Notes: generated by a model from the letters alone, not told the origin. A stretch of DNA of 18,641 nt from JBAYGJ01 sp041666685 (GCA_041666685.1 JBAYGJ010000016.1:1-18641), one strand, 5' to 3'. Positions 1 to 7,756 are shown, counted from the stretch's first letter. Made by a program: numbers and translations.

Positions 1-126
1 CCAGGACTTGAGTGTGCGCAGAGACAGAACAATACCGCCGTTCATGCGGACAATAAGGTCAACAGTCAAGCGCGGCACCTTTGAATAAATACTTTTGAAC
101 TCTTCGAGTGTAAATGGTTTCCGCAT
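1..126 (-). CDS. Probable NUDIX hydrolase, N-terminal fragment cut by the window edge
   Basis: An ATG at 126 on the minus strand opens a frame that is unbroken to position 1, giving 42 residues that begin MRKPFTLEEF. The segment PRLTVDLIV followed by RMNGGIVLSLR resembles the first beta strands of NUDIX hydrolases, where a hydrophobic strand is followed by a turn and a strand such as 'GVLLTLR' before the Nudix box. The Nudix box itself lies outside the window, so catalytic residues cannot be checked. NUDIX enzymes hydrolyse nucleoside diphosphates linked to another group; the substrate here cannot be told. No strong ribosome binding site is visible. The gene is downstream of and in the same direction as the membrane protein ending at 213, separated by 86 nt that contain a hairpin. 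Confidence 0.6.
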   Translation of the reverse strand, partial: MRKPFTLEEFKSIYSKVPRLTVDLIVRMNGGIVLSLRTLKSW

Positions 127-162
127 AAAAATGAAATATTTATCCTCGCCGCCTGACCCCTT

Positions 163-187
163 CTGCCAAGCCTACGGTAAGCGGCAG
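163..187. repeat. Intergenic imperfect inverted repeat (hairpin)
   Basis: The arms CTGCC (163-167) and GGCAG (183-187) enclose shorter complementary pieces (GC/GC and TA/TA), giving a bulged stem of about nine pairs. It sits between the stop codon of the membrane protein gene and the next minus-strand gene. There is no T run on either side, so it is not a standard intrinsic terminator. It could be a REP-like element or an mRNA-stabilising hairpin. Confidence 0.35.
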
Positions 188-212
188 CCCATGCCTGTCC
201 TAAATGCCACAA

Positions 213-857
213 CTACTCCACTGGCAATTTCAGCCTGTGTTGTTTGAATAATCTGAATAGCCAGCCTGCCAATAAACCAATAGCCAGAATAATTGAATAT
301 GACAAAACGTTCGGCTGAACTTGGTCGTAATAATAATCCAGGATAGTCATCGTCAATCCAATGCCCATCCACCCTGCAACTATGCATAACGGTACAGACA
401 ACACGTAGCTGATGACGCGGGCGTTTTTTGGCAGTGCCACTGACCCCTCAATAAAATTAATGGCTTGGTCTTCAAAAAATGGCAGGAATAAAAACGGCAC
501 TACCAGAAAGACCACCGGCCAGAAAAAATCAGTGGAATGAAGCGCAGTCAGGATTAACAACTGTAAGACGTAACTGGTGCTAAAAAAGACATAATACATC
601 ACCATGCCGAAAAGCTTATGGGCGACGGACGACCGCTTCCCTTTGACGGCCCAATAGATGCCTGTCATGACCAGAGGGCCATACGCCAATAACAAAAGCG
701 TCCCGGAACTTTTCAGTTTGATGAAATGATCAATATAATTCATGATCAACAGATAGATGCCGACCAAGATAGCGAAAATCAAAGCAATCCTAAAAAACGA
801 GACAAAAAAACTTATGACCGGATTTCTTTTTTGTTTGACTGGCAATGAAAATTCCAT
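213..857 (-). CDS. Polytopic membrane protein of unknown function
   Basis: The 214-residue product is very hydrophobic. I count about six membrane segments, near residues 13-38, 50-72, 80-105, 108-130, 147-172 and 180-205, with short polar loops and a basic C-terminus (FKQHRLKLPVE). No enzyme motif or recognised family signature is visible. The start at 857 is preceded by a purine-rich stretch (AGAGGA and a G run) that could act as a ribosome binding site. It lies 31 nt downstream of the helicase stop in the same direction and is probably co-transcribed with it; this gives no functional clue. I do not recognise the family. Confidence 0.75.
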   Translation of the reverse strand: MEFSLPVKQKRNPVISFFVSFFRIALIFAILVGIYLLIMNYIDHFIKLKSSGTLLLLAYGPLVMTGIYWAVKGKRSSVAHKLFGMVMYYVFFSTSYVLQLLILTALHSTDFFWPVVFLVVPFLFLPFFEDQAINFIEGSVALPKNARVISYVLSVPLCIVAGWMGIGLTMTILDYYYDQVQPNVLSYSIILAIGLLAGWLFRLFKQHRLKLPVE

Positions 858-888
858 ACCCCCATTTTCCTCTTATTTTGCTAAAAAA

Positions 889-3800
889 TCAACCACGCCA
901 CCTGTCCTCGCATATATCCCTGAAATCACATGACCCGCACCAGAAACCCGGTGTCGGCCTGAAATCGCTGGCGCGAATTCCTTTAATTTTCTCAATCAAG
1001 CTGGCCTTGATTTTTTGCACCTCTGATTCATCTGCAGTAAATGAAAGCTTCTTCCCCGCTTCCAGGTAGTAATAAGACAATTGGACAGGTTTCAACTTCA
1101 TCACTTCCCTGCTGGCTAAATCGTAAATCATCAATTGTTCTTTGTCGCCCGGGCCAAGCTTCCCGTTCTTTGGCATCTGGCCGGTTTTGTAATCAATTAA
1201 TTCAACCTCGCCGTCCTTACCGATAGGATCAACTCGATCAATTACACCTTTAAATGTGTATTCACCCAGTTTCAAATGGAATTGCTGTTCAAGATACAAC
1301 GGTATCGGCCACGCGCCGGTATGCAACTCAAAAAATTTTGTCAGTAATACCTTGCCTTTTTCGAAATATTCTTGCTGATGTTGTTTGGAGAGATACCAAT
1401 CGTCCTGCCATTCAGCTTTATACAAATTTAATAAATCGTCTAAAGTTAAAGCTGAATGCCCTGAGCGACCGGAGGGAGTCGAAGGGCCCCCTTGTTTTTC
1501 AAACATACCAATTTGTTGCTTTCCAGCACCCTCTTTCAACTGTTTAAAAAAATGGAACAGCGTATTGTGGATGGATTTGCCGAAACTAAATGTATGCCTG
1601 CCTTCCACCGGCAAGCGGAGGATATGAGCGTATTTGAACTGCTTTGGACAGGTTTCAAACGCTTTCAGCTGGGTATAGCTGGCCTGCTCCGGTATTGCCT
1701 GCCGCAGGTATGTCAAATCTTTGATGTCTTTTTCCGACACCTCTGCCGGCTGTAAATGTTCAACCAAATCCATCTGCCGCGGTTCAACCTTGTCCACAAA
1801 GCCAAGCTCGATTAGGAACCGGGACGGTTTCTTGCGTCGCGTACCGCCATAATCCTGCGCTGAAGTCAAAAACAATCCGTCCCTGGCCCGGGTCATAGCC
1901 ACATAGAACAGGCGCCGTTCTTCCTGTAAATGTATGTCGCCTTCGGGAATTATTTCTTTGATTAACTCAATCGGCAACTCAATCGCTTCCTTCCGTTCGA
2001 TCGACGGGAACCTTTTGTCCACCAGACTGACAATAAACACATACGGGAACTCTAACCCTTTGGCGCCATGGACGGTCATGATTTTTACCGCTTCCGGCCC
2101 CTCTTCCCACGGTTTGGCCAGCGAACCCTCGTCCCCCGCTTCCTGCGCTTGCTCCAATTCTGACAGGAAGTTCTTTACGGATTTATTCTCATGCGATCCC
2201 TCAAACGCCTCAATCTCCCGAAAAAATTGGTTCAGGTGCACGATTTTTTCCAGATTATCCGCGCTCTCGTGCTCGGTCAAATTCTTCAGATATCCCGTAT
2301 CACGCATGAAATGCAATGCCGCGGGAAGCACGCCCCGGTCTCGGGAAATCTGCGTGTGCTGGCTGACAAACCCTAAAATTGGATCTATGTGCTTGTGAAT
2401 GTCCTCGGACAAACCAGAAATGGTCTGTAATCGCTGTAGTGTTTCGTACAGCGATAGGCTTTTCATGTTAGCGTACCGTGATAACGTCATTAAGTCTTTT
2501 ACCGGCAACTGCCAATTGGAGAAATTCAGCACGCGCCACATGGCCGAATTCTCATGGTAATTGTCCAAAAGTTTCAAATATGCAATGACATCCATTATTT
2601 CTGGCATTGAATATAAACCAGCTGATGCTAAAAATTGGTGAGGGATGTCATATCGGGACAGGGCGGCAATGTAATCCTGGGCGTAAGAATTCGCCCGGAT
2701 CAAAATGGCAAAATCACTCCATACGAGCTCCTTGTTTTTTTTCTTGAGTTCCAATATCTTTTTCACTACGCCTGAGGATTCCTCCAGATACGAATTGAAG
2801 GTTAAATGTTCGATTGTACCGTCGGCACCTCGGGTGCTTTTCAATTGTTTGGAAACCTTTGTTTTGAGAGGAGCGCCCTTCTTGTCGATTTTACCTTTTG
2901 ACAACTGGTATTCCAACCGGTTCGGATCATTCTGTTTGATAAACTTATACGACATATCGAGGATGTTCTGCTTGGTTCGGTAATTTTCGGTCAGCACTAC
3001 TTCCTGCGATTCCGGAAAGTCTTTTTTAAATTCCAAAATGTTAGAAATAGCAGCCCCACGGAATTTATATATAGATTGGTCGTCATCACCGACTACGGTC
3101 AGGTTATTCTTTGGCGCAGCCAACAGCTTTACCAGCTCGTACTGCGCGTAGTTCGTATCCTGGAACTCATCGACTAATATATACTTGAACTGCTCCTGGT
3201 ACTTTTTTAAAACCTGCGGTCGTTGTTTAAAAAGCTTGATGGCGTACAAAATTAGGTCGCCAAAATCCAGAGCGCTATTATCTAACAATAACTGTTGGTA
3301 CGTGTGATAGGCATTGGCAATTTCGGTAATACGATGCGCCTCTGACACTTCGCCATCCTCACTCCCCTGTTTTTTTATGAATTCCTGTTGGTCACGGTCA
3401 AGCTTCAGCATCTCCGCAAATTTAACGTAATCTTCCGGCAGGACACTTTCATCTTTTGCCCGAGCAAAATGCTTGATGAGTGCCTGCACAAACTTGGTCG
3501 GGTTCCCGAGCGGGCGGTAATAATCCAGATCGAACTTTTCGAAGTTCTTACGAACGAGTAAAGCTTGGGCAGTTGTATTTAAAAGTTTAAAATCCGGGGG
3601 TAGACCTATTTCTAATGCATTATCTTTCAATATCCGTTCGCAAAAACCGTGAAATGTTGATACCCACAAGTCGACGTAACCATATGGCATCAGGACATCG
3701 ATCCGTTCCTCCATCTCCGCTGAGGCCTTCTCAGTGAAAGTAAGTGCCAACACCTCATCTGTCGATATTTTTTTCTCCAGGATCAGCCAGGCAATACGTT

Positions 3801-3912
3801 GTGTAACAACGGTGGTTTTACCCGTACCAGCTCCCGCCACGATCAACAAAGGCCCGTCACCAAAGGTGACGGCTTTCCGCTGCTCTTTATTTAAATTTAC
3901 CGCTATACTCAT
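889..3912 (-). CDS. UvrD/Rep-family ATP-dependent DNA helicase with C-terminal RecB-like PD-(D/E)XK nuclease domain
   Basis: The 1007-residue protein carries the superfamily 1A helicase motifs in order: Q motif (LNKEQ), Walker A GAGTGKTT at 27-34, TFHGF near 86-90, Walker B DEFQD at 248-252, GDDDQS at 275-280, TENYRT at 308-313, TVHGAKGLEF at 613-622, and the arginine-finger motif ERRLFYVAMTRAR at 665-677. The C-terminal part has a RecB-like nuclease pattern: SIH (His782), VIDRVD (891-895), LIDYKTG (906-911). It also has Cys755 plus Cys992, Cys995 and Cys1001, spaced as in the iron-sulfur-stapled nucleases of the AddB type. The likely role is unwinding and degrading DNA ends in recombination or repair. 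I place the start at 3912 (MSIAVNLNKEQ); an in-frame ATG at 3987 would add 25 residues read from a palindromic repeat. A second copy of that repeat type is inserted in frame at residues about 809-818, in a linker. Neither start has a well-spaced Shine-Dalgarno. Confidence 0.93.
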   Translation of the reverse strand: MSIAVNLNKEQRKAVTFGDGPLLIVAGAGTGKTTVVTQRIAWLILEKKISTDEVLALTFTEKASAEMEERIDVLMPYGYVDLWVSTFHGFCERILKDNALEIGLPPDFKLLNTTAQALLVRKNFEKFDLDYYRPLGNPTKFVQALIKHFARAKDESVLPEDYVKFAEMLKLDRDQQEFIKKQGSEDGEVSEAHRITEIANAYHTYQQLLLDNSALDFGDLILYAIKLFKQRPQVLKKYQEQFKYILVDEFQDTNYAQYELVKLLAAPKNNLTVVGDDDQSIYKFRGAAISNILEFKKDFPESQEVVLTENYRTKQNILDMSYKFIKQNDPNRLEYQLSKGKIDKKGAPLKTKVSKQLKSTRGADGTIEHLTFNSYLEESSGVVKKILELKKKNKELVWSDFAILIRANSYAQDYIAALSRYDIPHQFLASAGLYSMPEIMDVIAYLKLLDNYHENSAMWRVLNFSNWQLPVKDLMTLSRYANMKSLSLYETLQRLQTISGLSEDIHKHIDPILGFVSQHTQISRDRGVLPAALHFMRDTGYLKNLTEHESADNLEKIVHLNQFFREIEAFEGSHENKSVKNFLSELEQAQEAGDEGSLAKPWEEGPEAVKIMTVHGAKGLEFPYVFIVSLVDKRFPSIERKEAIELPIELIKEIIPEGDIHLQEERRLFYVAMTRARDGLFLTSAQDYGGTRRKKPSRFLIELGFVDKVEPRQMDLVEHLQPAEVSEKDIKDLTYLRQAIPEQASYTQLKAFETCPKQFKYAHILRLPVEGRHTFSFGKSIHNTLFHFFKQLKEGAGKQQIGMFEKQGGPSTPSGRSGHSALTLDDLLNLYKAEWQDDWYLSKQHQQEYFEKGKVLLTKFFELHTGAWPIPLYLEQQFHLKLGEYTFKGVIDRVDPIGKDGEVELIDYKTGQMPKNGKLGPGDKEQLMIYDLASREVMKLKPVQLSYYYLEAGKKLSFTADESEVQKIKASLIEKIKGIRASDFRPTPGFWCGSCDFRDICEDRWRG
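1459..1486. repeat. Short palindromic repeat inserted in frame in the helicase gene
   Basis: A 28-nt imperfect palindrome starts CCCTGAGCGAC and ends GTCGAAGGG, with matching CCCT/AGGG and CGAC/GTCG arms. Read in the helicase frame it gives a low-complexity Gly/Pro/Ser stretch (GPSTPSGRSG) unlike the flanking sequence. It resembles the element at 3954-3977 (shared TCGACT and CGCTC/GG cores). Elements of this kind, whose spurious translations read SERPEGVEG or SLDFARDR, are known to me from many bacterial genomes, including candidate phyla. Confidence 0.7.
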
Positions 3913-3953
3913 AAATAACTGTGATAAAAAACTAACGACTCCTCCTGCAAAGC

Positions 3954-3977
3954 GATCCCGAGCGAAGTCGAGGGATC
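3954..3977. repeat. Short palindromic repeat at the 5' end of the helicase gene
   Basis: A 24-nt element has the perfect outer arms GATCCC (3954-3959) and GGGATC (3972-3977) around a GAGCGAAGTCGA core. Read on the minus strand it would encode SLDFARD-, a translation typical of a mobile palindromic repeat rather than a protein. It lies about 40 nt upstream of the preferred helicase start, so it would form a hairpin in that leader. Confidence 0.7.
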
Positions 3978-4062
3978 TGTGCTTCATTGAGAGAAACTGA
4001 CAGTGCCATATGATAATTTTAACAGCTTTTTTAATATAAAAAAAGGGGCAAACGAGTCTTGA

Positions 4063-4092
4063 CTAACAGGTATAAATACTATAGGGTATAAT
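4063..4092 (+). promoter_or_regulatory. Candidate promoter of the lipoprotein gene
   Basis: A perfect -10 hexamer TATAAT is at 4087-4092. With an 18-nt spacer the -35 is CTAACA (4063-4068, four of six matches). A better -35, TTGACT at 4059-4064, would need a 22-nt spacer. The transcript would start near 4099 and have a leader of about 120 nt. Confidence 0.5.
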
Positions 4093-4128
4093 GAAATAAA
4101 CAACAAACAAAATGGACTTTGACAACCT

Positions 4129-4153
4129 TCAAATCACCCGAAGGAGGTGAATT
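4129..4153 (+). promoter_or_regulatory. Leader hairpin carrying a perfect but displaced Shine-Dalgarno sequence
   Basis: AAGGAGGTGA at 4141-4150 is a full match to the usual anti-Shine-Dalgarno complement, but it lies about 75 nt before the lipoprotein ATG. It sits in the loop and 3' arm of a small hairpin whose arms are AAAT-CACC and GGTGAATTT. The only in-frame ATG or GTG nearby (GTG 4147) overlaps the SD and opens just eight codons. It may be a ribosome standby site or a relic of a lost leader gene. Confidence 0.35.
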
Positions 4154-4210
4154 TTTATTCGGCCAATCAATAAGTATCGCATTTCAGACAAACACATAAA
4201 CGGCATGAAA

Positions 4211-4216
4211 AAGGAG
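4211..4216 (+). promoter_or_regulatory. Ribosome binding site of the lipoprotein gene
   Basis: AAGGAG lies 6 nt before the ATG at 4223, which fixes the start of the lipoprotein. Confidence 0.75.
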
Positions 4217-4222
4217 TAAATC

Positions 4223-7200
4223 ATGCGCTACATTATCAGTAAACCGCTGTGTTGGCTGTTGTGCTGCCTGGTGCTAACTATGGCGCTTAGCTGCGACAAA
4301 AAGCCGACTGAACCGGATCTGCCAAAGCTGATCGTGAATGTCATCACAATCCAGCATGGCTCGATTTCACCACTGCCGGGTGCCAAGGTCACACTTGGTG
4401 ATGTGACTAGTACTACCAACGAAAACGGATCATGTATTTTCAAACGCGAGGTCGGACGGTATAACGTGCAGTGCTCAAAAGACGGCTACACGTCATACAC
4501 AACTGAACTCAATTTTGAAACATCACTGACCCAGCAAGTGCCACTGGCACAAGCAGGAAGTACTGGAACAATCGAAGTCTCCAACTACACCTCGACTTAT
4601 CATGGAACAATTAGTATTCCTGTCCAGAATCTTGAGTATAGTGGGGTCATCACCATGCAAACGCTTTCCGAAAACGTTACTCGTGACCTGGCGTCGGGCA
4701 CGAGTAGTTTGGTGAGTATCCTGGAAATTAACCCGAACCTGGACAAGTACGCCGACCGTGTCAGTGGTGTAAATATGATCTTTAAAGGTCTATTAAAAGC
4801 CACTGAGATATATAACGCCCTAGCGCTGTATTACAACGGTACGGAGTGGCGAACATTCCAGAGTACGACCAGTACACGGAAGGACATCTACCTTATACAA
4901 ATGCCTAAACCATGGTTTGAGGTCCCACCTACGGTTTCGGAAACCAACCTCAACGACAAGCTGGGCGAGTATAATGAGATACGTAGTGGTCTGCGGGCCG
5001 ACCAGCTGATCACTGAAGTTCACAACCTTCTACTCAAAGGTGGTGAGCTCAGTTGTTTCTTGCTGAGCGCAGGTATATATGCGAATGTCGTACCGGAGAA
5101 ATTGATCGCCGAAAGGGTTGTGTGCGGACTAGTCGGGATTGACGACGGTTTATCACTGCTTTTGAAAAAAGTCAATGAAGGGTCGGGGAAAATTTACGTC
5201 CGTAAATCATTATTTAACGGTACCGTTGACCCCCTGATCCTGATCGTTGTCCAGCCCAATCCAAATCCACAACCAATCACCAGCGTCGAGATTTACCCGA
5301 CCACCGTCACGCTCGACAAAGGTTCGACCTGCCAGTTCTATGCCTATGCACGTGATGCCCAAGGCAATGTCGTCGGTGTGCCAAAAATCTGGAGTTGCTC
5401 ATTCGGCAGCATCGATCAGAATGGGCTGTATACCGCCGACTATGCTGGCTCTGGCACCGTGACAGTTAGCTTGGGTGACGCCTGGCCAAATGTAGTCCCT
5501 TCCAGTGCAGCAGTGATAGTCAATGGCCAATACGCTACAGTTATTATCTCTACTACTCCGGTAACTGGAGATATTTTCCGAGAAGGGCAGCTTGTCGGCC
5601 ACGGAAGCTGTTTGGTTTCTCTGGCGGTCGGATCAATACATACCTTTAGTTTCGGAAATGTCACTGGGTATCTGACACCTGATCCGATAACTGTCACTAT
5701 ACCTTTCGAAGGTGTCGTACGATCAGTTGTCTACCAACCGACCTGTACCCCTGACTTCTCGCTAAACTGCCCAGGTTCTGTTCCGATCAACAGTACCATG
5801 CAGATCTGCTGGACGCCTGCTTGTGCGGACGTCTCAGGCTGGACATATTCCATCACCCTCGATGGTAATGTCTGGATCGGCCAGCAGACGCAGACCTGCG
5901 TGAGCACGACCTTCCCGTCTCCCGGCAACCACACGATTTGTGTGACGCTAAATGACGGAAAAGGGCATGTAATCACCAAGTGCTGTACGGTCACCATCTA
6001 CGACCCGGTTCCCAACCAAGCGCCGAACGCATGTTTTTCAATCAATCCCAGTTCGGGAACGACTGAAACGACATTCAATTTTGACGCAGGTTGTTCCACT
6101 GACGACAAGACGCTTCAGGCGAACCTCCAGGTTCGCTGGCAAATTGACGGCAGTTGGACGGGATTTACCACCACCAAGACGATGAGCAAGAAATGGACCT
6201 CCTATGGGACCAAAACTGTTATCGTCGAGGTAAAGGACGGCGAGGGCTTGACTGACCAGGATACAAAAAACATCCAGGTCGACTATCCCGGACCGACTAC
6301 AGGTACGATCGTGGTGAATCCAAATCCGAGTACAGCGAGCTGGGACATCACGCCCGGCGGATATGCAGGGACCGGCTACCAGTCGATTCCCGATGTCACG
6401 CCCGGCGAGTACCACATTACCTGGCATGCGCTGTCCGGTTATGACACCCCGGCCGGAGAGTACAAAACACTCAACGCCGGCGGTACCATCACCTTCAGCG
6501 TGAATTATTCGCCAAGCAGTTCACCGATCGACTTCACGCCAACTACCATTCCCGAAGCAGCGCTCCAGCAGTACTACGAAGTGACATTCGTTAGCACTGG
6601 CGGGACGCCCGGATATGGCGTTGCGTTCAGTCTGAGCGGCACGACCCCGGATTTGACGCTGACCAACAACGCCGACGGGAGCGCTACCCTGGCTGGCACG
6701 CCGAATGTAGCCGGCTCCTACAGCTTCACCATTCTGCTGGTGGACAAGGGCAACCTGAGCAACAAGAAATACCGGGACTACACCCTGAACGTACAGCCGG
6801 CTGTCGGCCAACTGGTGGTCGACCCGACCATCCTCAATTTCGGCAGCGAAATCACAGTCGCCTATTCGACTGCCTCGAACGCTAATAACAACGGCCCGAT
6901 AACCTTTAACGTCTCATCGAATAAGTCGTGGCTAACTACACTGCCGTCAACCACCGGTACAACCCGGACTGAAATCAAGGTCATGGTCAACAGGACTGGA
7001 CTGGCGGACGGTAACTACACCGGCCGGGTCACCCTGAGCTCCTCCGCTGGCACGGCGTACATCGACGTCCAGATGGCGGTCACCACCACGTGCGTCATGT
7101 CACCGAATATGATCTCGCCGATTAGCGGGCAGAACCTCGACCTGAGCGACCCCGTCTTCTCCTGGGACCGCGTGTGCCAGGATGCCGGACAGTTCTACAT

Positions 7201-7384
7201 GGTCATCGTCGACTCCCGGAGCTACTACGGCAATGTAATATTCTGGCAACGGTTCGACTACCGGGATACCTACATCCGATACACCGGATCGAACCTGCAG
7301 CCGAATCGTACGTACTACTGGTACCTGACCGACATCAGCGGCACTGCGGTCACTGGCATCGAATCCTTTTATGTCATCCCGTAG
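4223..7384 (+). CDS. Large multidomain surface lipoprotein with Ig-like, PKD-like and BACON-like modules
   Basis: The 1053-residue protein starts with a lipoprotein signal: a hydrophobic helix ending in the lipobox MALSC, so Cys24 should be lipidated, followed by a polar DKKPTEPDLP linker. Visible modules are a carboxypeptidase-regulatory-like beta domain (about 36-108), an unassigned region (115-345), a Big2-like Ig fold (352-433, with GSIDQNGLYTADYAGSGTVTV), a PEGA-like unit (438-505), a cysteine-rich Ig-like unit (506-595), a PKD-like domain (598-687), a second PEGA-like unit (694-763), a He_PIG-like Ig domain (767-858), a BACON-like domain (862-955) and a C-terminal FN3-like domain (960-1053). 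No catalytic motif is seen. The role is probably structural or adhesive at the cell surface. It has its own promoter, ribosome binding site and terminator, and is the only large plus-strand gene here. Its lipobox-linker style recalls lipoproteins of larger-genome phyla, so transfer is possible but unproven. Confidence 0.85.
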   Translation: MRYIISKPLCWLLCCLVLTMALSCDKKPTEPDLPKLIVNVITIQHGSISPLPGAKVTLGDVTSTTNENGSCIFKREVGRYNVQCSKDGYTSYTTELNFETSLTQQVPLAQAGSTGTIEVSNYTSTYHGTISIPVQNLEYSGVITMQTLSENVTRDLASGTSSLVSILEINPNLDKYADRVSGVNMIFKGLLKATEIYNALALYYNGTEWRTFQSTTSTRKDIYLIQMPKPWFEVPPTVSETNLNDKLGEYNEIRSGLRADQLITEVHNLLLKGGELSCFLLSAGIYANVVPEKLIAERVVCGLVGIDDGLSLLLKKVNEGSGKIYVRKSLFNGTVDPLILIVVQPNPNPQPITSVEIYPTTVTLDKGSTCQFYAYARDAQGNVVGVPKIWSCSFGSIDQNGLYTADYAGSGTVTVSLGDAWPNVVPSSAAVIVNGQYATVIISTTPVTGDIFREGQLVGHGSCLVSLAVGSIHTFSFGNVTGYLTPDPITVTIPFEGVVRSVVYQPTCTPDFSLNCPGSVPINSTMQICWTPACADVSGWTYSITLDGNVWIGQQTQTCVSTTFPSPGNHTICVTLNDGKGHVITKCCTVTIYDPVPNQAPNACFSINPSSGTTETTFNFDAGCSTDDKTLQANLQVRWQIDGSWTGFTTTKTMSKKWTSYGTKTVIVEVKDGEGLTDQDTKNIQVDYPGPTTGTIVVNPNPSTASWDITPGGYAGTGYQSIPDVTPGEYHITWHALSGYDTPAGEYKTLNAGGTITFSVNYSPSSSPIDFTPTTIPEAALQQYYEVTFVSTGGTPGYGVAFSLSGTTPDLTLTNNADGSATLAGTPNVAGSYSFTILLVDKGNLSNKKYRDYTLNVQPAVGQLVVDPTILNFGSEITVAYSTASNANNNGPITFNVSSNKSWLTTLPSTTGTTRTEIKVMVNRTGLADGNYTGRVTLSSSAGTAYIDVQMAVTTTCVMSPNMISPISGQNLDLSDPVFSWDRVCQDAGQFYMVIVDSRSYYGNVIFWQRFDYRDTYIRYTGSNLQPNRTYYWYLTDISGTAVTGIESFYVIP

Positions 7385-7409
7385 ATTTAGCAGCACCTTG
7401 AATATTTCT

Positions 7410-7440
7410 GAGCAGAAGGCCTCCCTTCTGCTCTTTTTTA
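7410..7440 (+). terminator. Intrinsic terminator of the lipoprotein gene
   Basis: A perfect 10-bp stem (GAGCAGAAGG, 7410-7419, with CCTTCTGCTC, 7424-7433) has a CCTC loop and is followed by TTTTTT (7434-7439). It begins 26 nt after the stop codon. The A-rich sequence on the other side is not directly adjacent, so it acts mainly on plus-strand transcripts. Confidence 0.93.
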
Positions 7441-7448
7441 TTAATAAT

Positions 7449-7480
7449 AAAAAAGGGCCGAGAGAGCGTGTGCTCCGGCC
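7449..7480 (-). terminator. Intrinsic terminator of the candidate small RNA
   Basis: On the minus strand GGCCG-GAG pairs with CTC-CGGCC (7476-7480 and 7473-7475 with 7456-7460 and 7462-7464, one bulged base), followed by UUUUUU (opposite 7449-7454). It faces the lipoprotein terminator, so the two transcripts converge and stop within about 50 nt of each other. Confidence 0.75.
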
Positions 7481-7661
7481 GGGATATCAAATGGGATTGT
7501 TGCGATAGGTGTCGCACGTCGCCTCGGGGCGAATCAGGAAAAAATGCACATGGCGCTCTCTCGGTTCAATGGCAGCGACTACTCGAAGCTGCCTGGTTGT
7601 GATCGCCTGCAAACAGATGCAGACAGTTACTGTGCCCTGAAAATACTCCTCAAATGGGCAC
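7449..7661 (-). ncRNA. Candidate structured small RNA of unknown family
   Basis: A strong minus-strand promoter (7666-7695) directs transcription into about 213 nt with no meaningful reading frame, ending in a hairpin plus U run. Local stems seen on the minus strand, 5' to 3', are: GTGCCC/GGGCAC (7656-7661 with 7632-7637), CTGCA/TGCAG, GGCAGC/GCTGCC, CGCC/GGCG with a CCGA loop, TGCGA/TCGCA, and the terminator stem. In addition an 11-bp perfect long-range pairing joins 7554-7564 to 7458-7468. The 9-mer CCCATTTGA occurs near both ends. The signatures I know for tmRNA, RNase P RNA, SRP RNA and 6S RNA are absent. It lies between the small membrane gene's terminator and the convergent lipoprotein terminator, so it is a stand-alone unit rather than a leader of a downstream gene. 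The function is unknown. Confidence 0.6.
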
Positions 7662-7665
7662 TTTC

Positions 7666-7695
7666 ATCATACCGCTCCAATATCCTGCCTGTCAA
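7666..7695 (-). promoter_or_regulatory. Promoter of the candidate small RNA
   Basis: On the minus strand a perfect -35 TTGACA (7690-7695) is separated by 18 nt from the -10 TATGAT (7666-7671, five of six). It lies just downstream of the terminator of the preceding minus-strand gene, as expected for an independent unit. The start point should be near 7658-7661. Confidence 0.75.
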
Positions 7696-7700
7696 ATTTT

Positions 7701-7734
7701 AAAAAACCGGCGGCCTCTGTAGGCTGCGCCGGTT
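7701..7734 (-). terminator. Intrinsic terminator of the small membrane protein gene
   Basis: On the minus strand AACCGGCG (7727-7734) pairs perfectly with CGCCGGTT (7705-7712), with an inner GCCT/AGGC stem and a 4-nt loop, followed by a U run opposite 7701-7706. It starts 23 nt after the TAA of the 53-residue gene. Confidence 0.85.
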
Positions 7735-7756
7735 CGCGTAGTGGCGATATACGTAG

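Noticed and set aside
1594..1622. Possible further palindromic repeat in the helicase (CCTGCC...GGCAAGCGGAGG)
   Set aside because: The encoded RLPVEGRHTFSFG is what this nuclease family normally has at this place, so it is native coding sequence.
3913..3987. N-terminal extension of the helicase from the ATG at 3987
   Set aside because: The extra 25 residues are largely the translation of a palindromic repeat (SLDFARDR) and have no helicase homology; the normal N-terminus begins at 3912.
7449..7661. Candidate small RNA as tmRNA, 6S, SRP or RNase P RNA
   Set aside because: No tRNA-like end or tag frame, no long rod with closing terminal stem, no GGAAGGAAGCAGCC-type SRP core, and no RNase P core sequences; the length is also wrong for RNase P.
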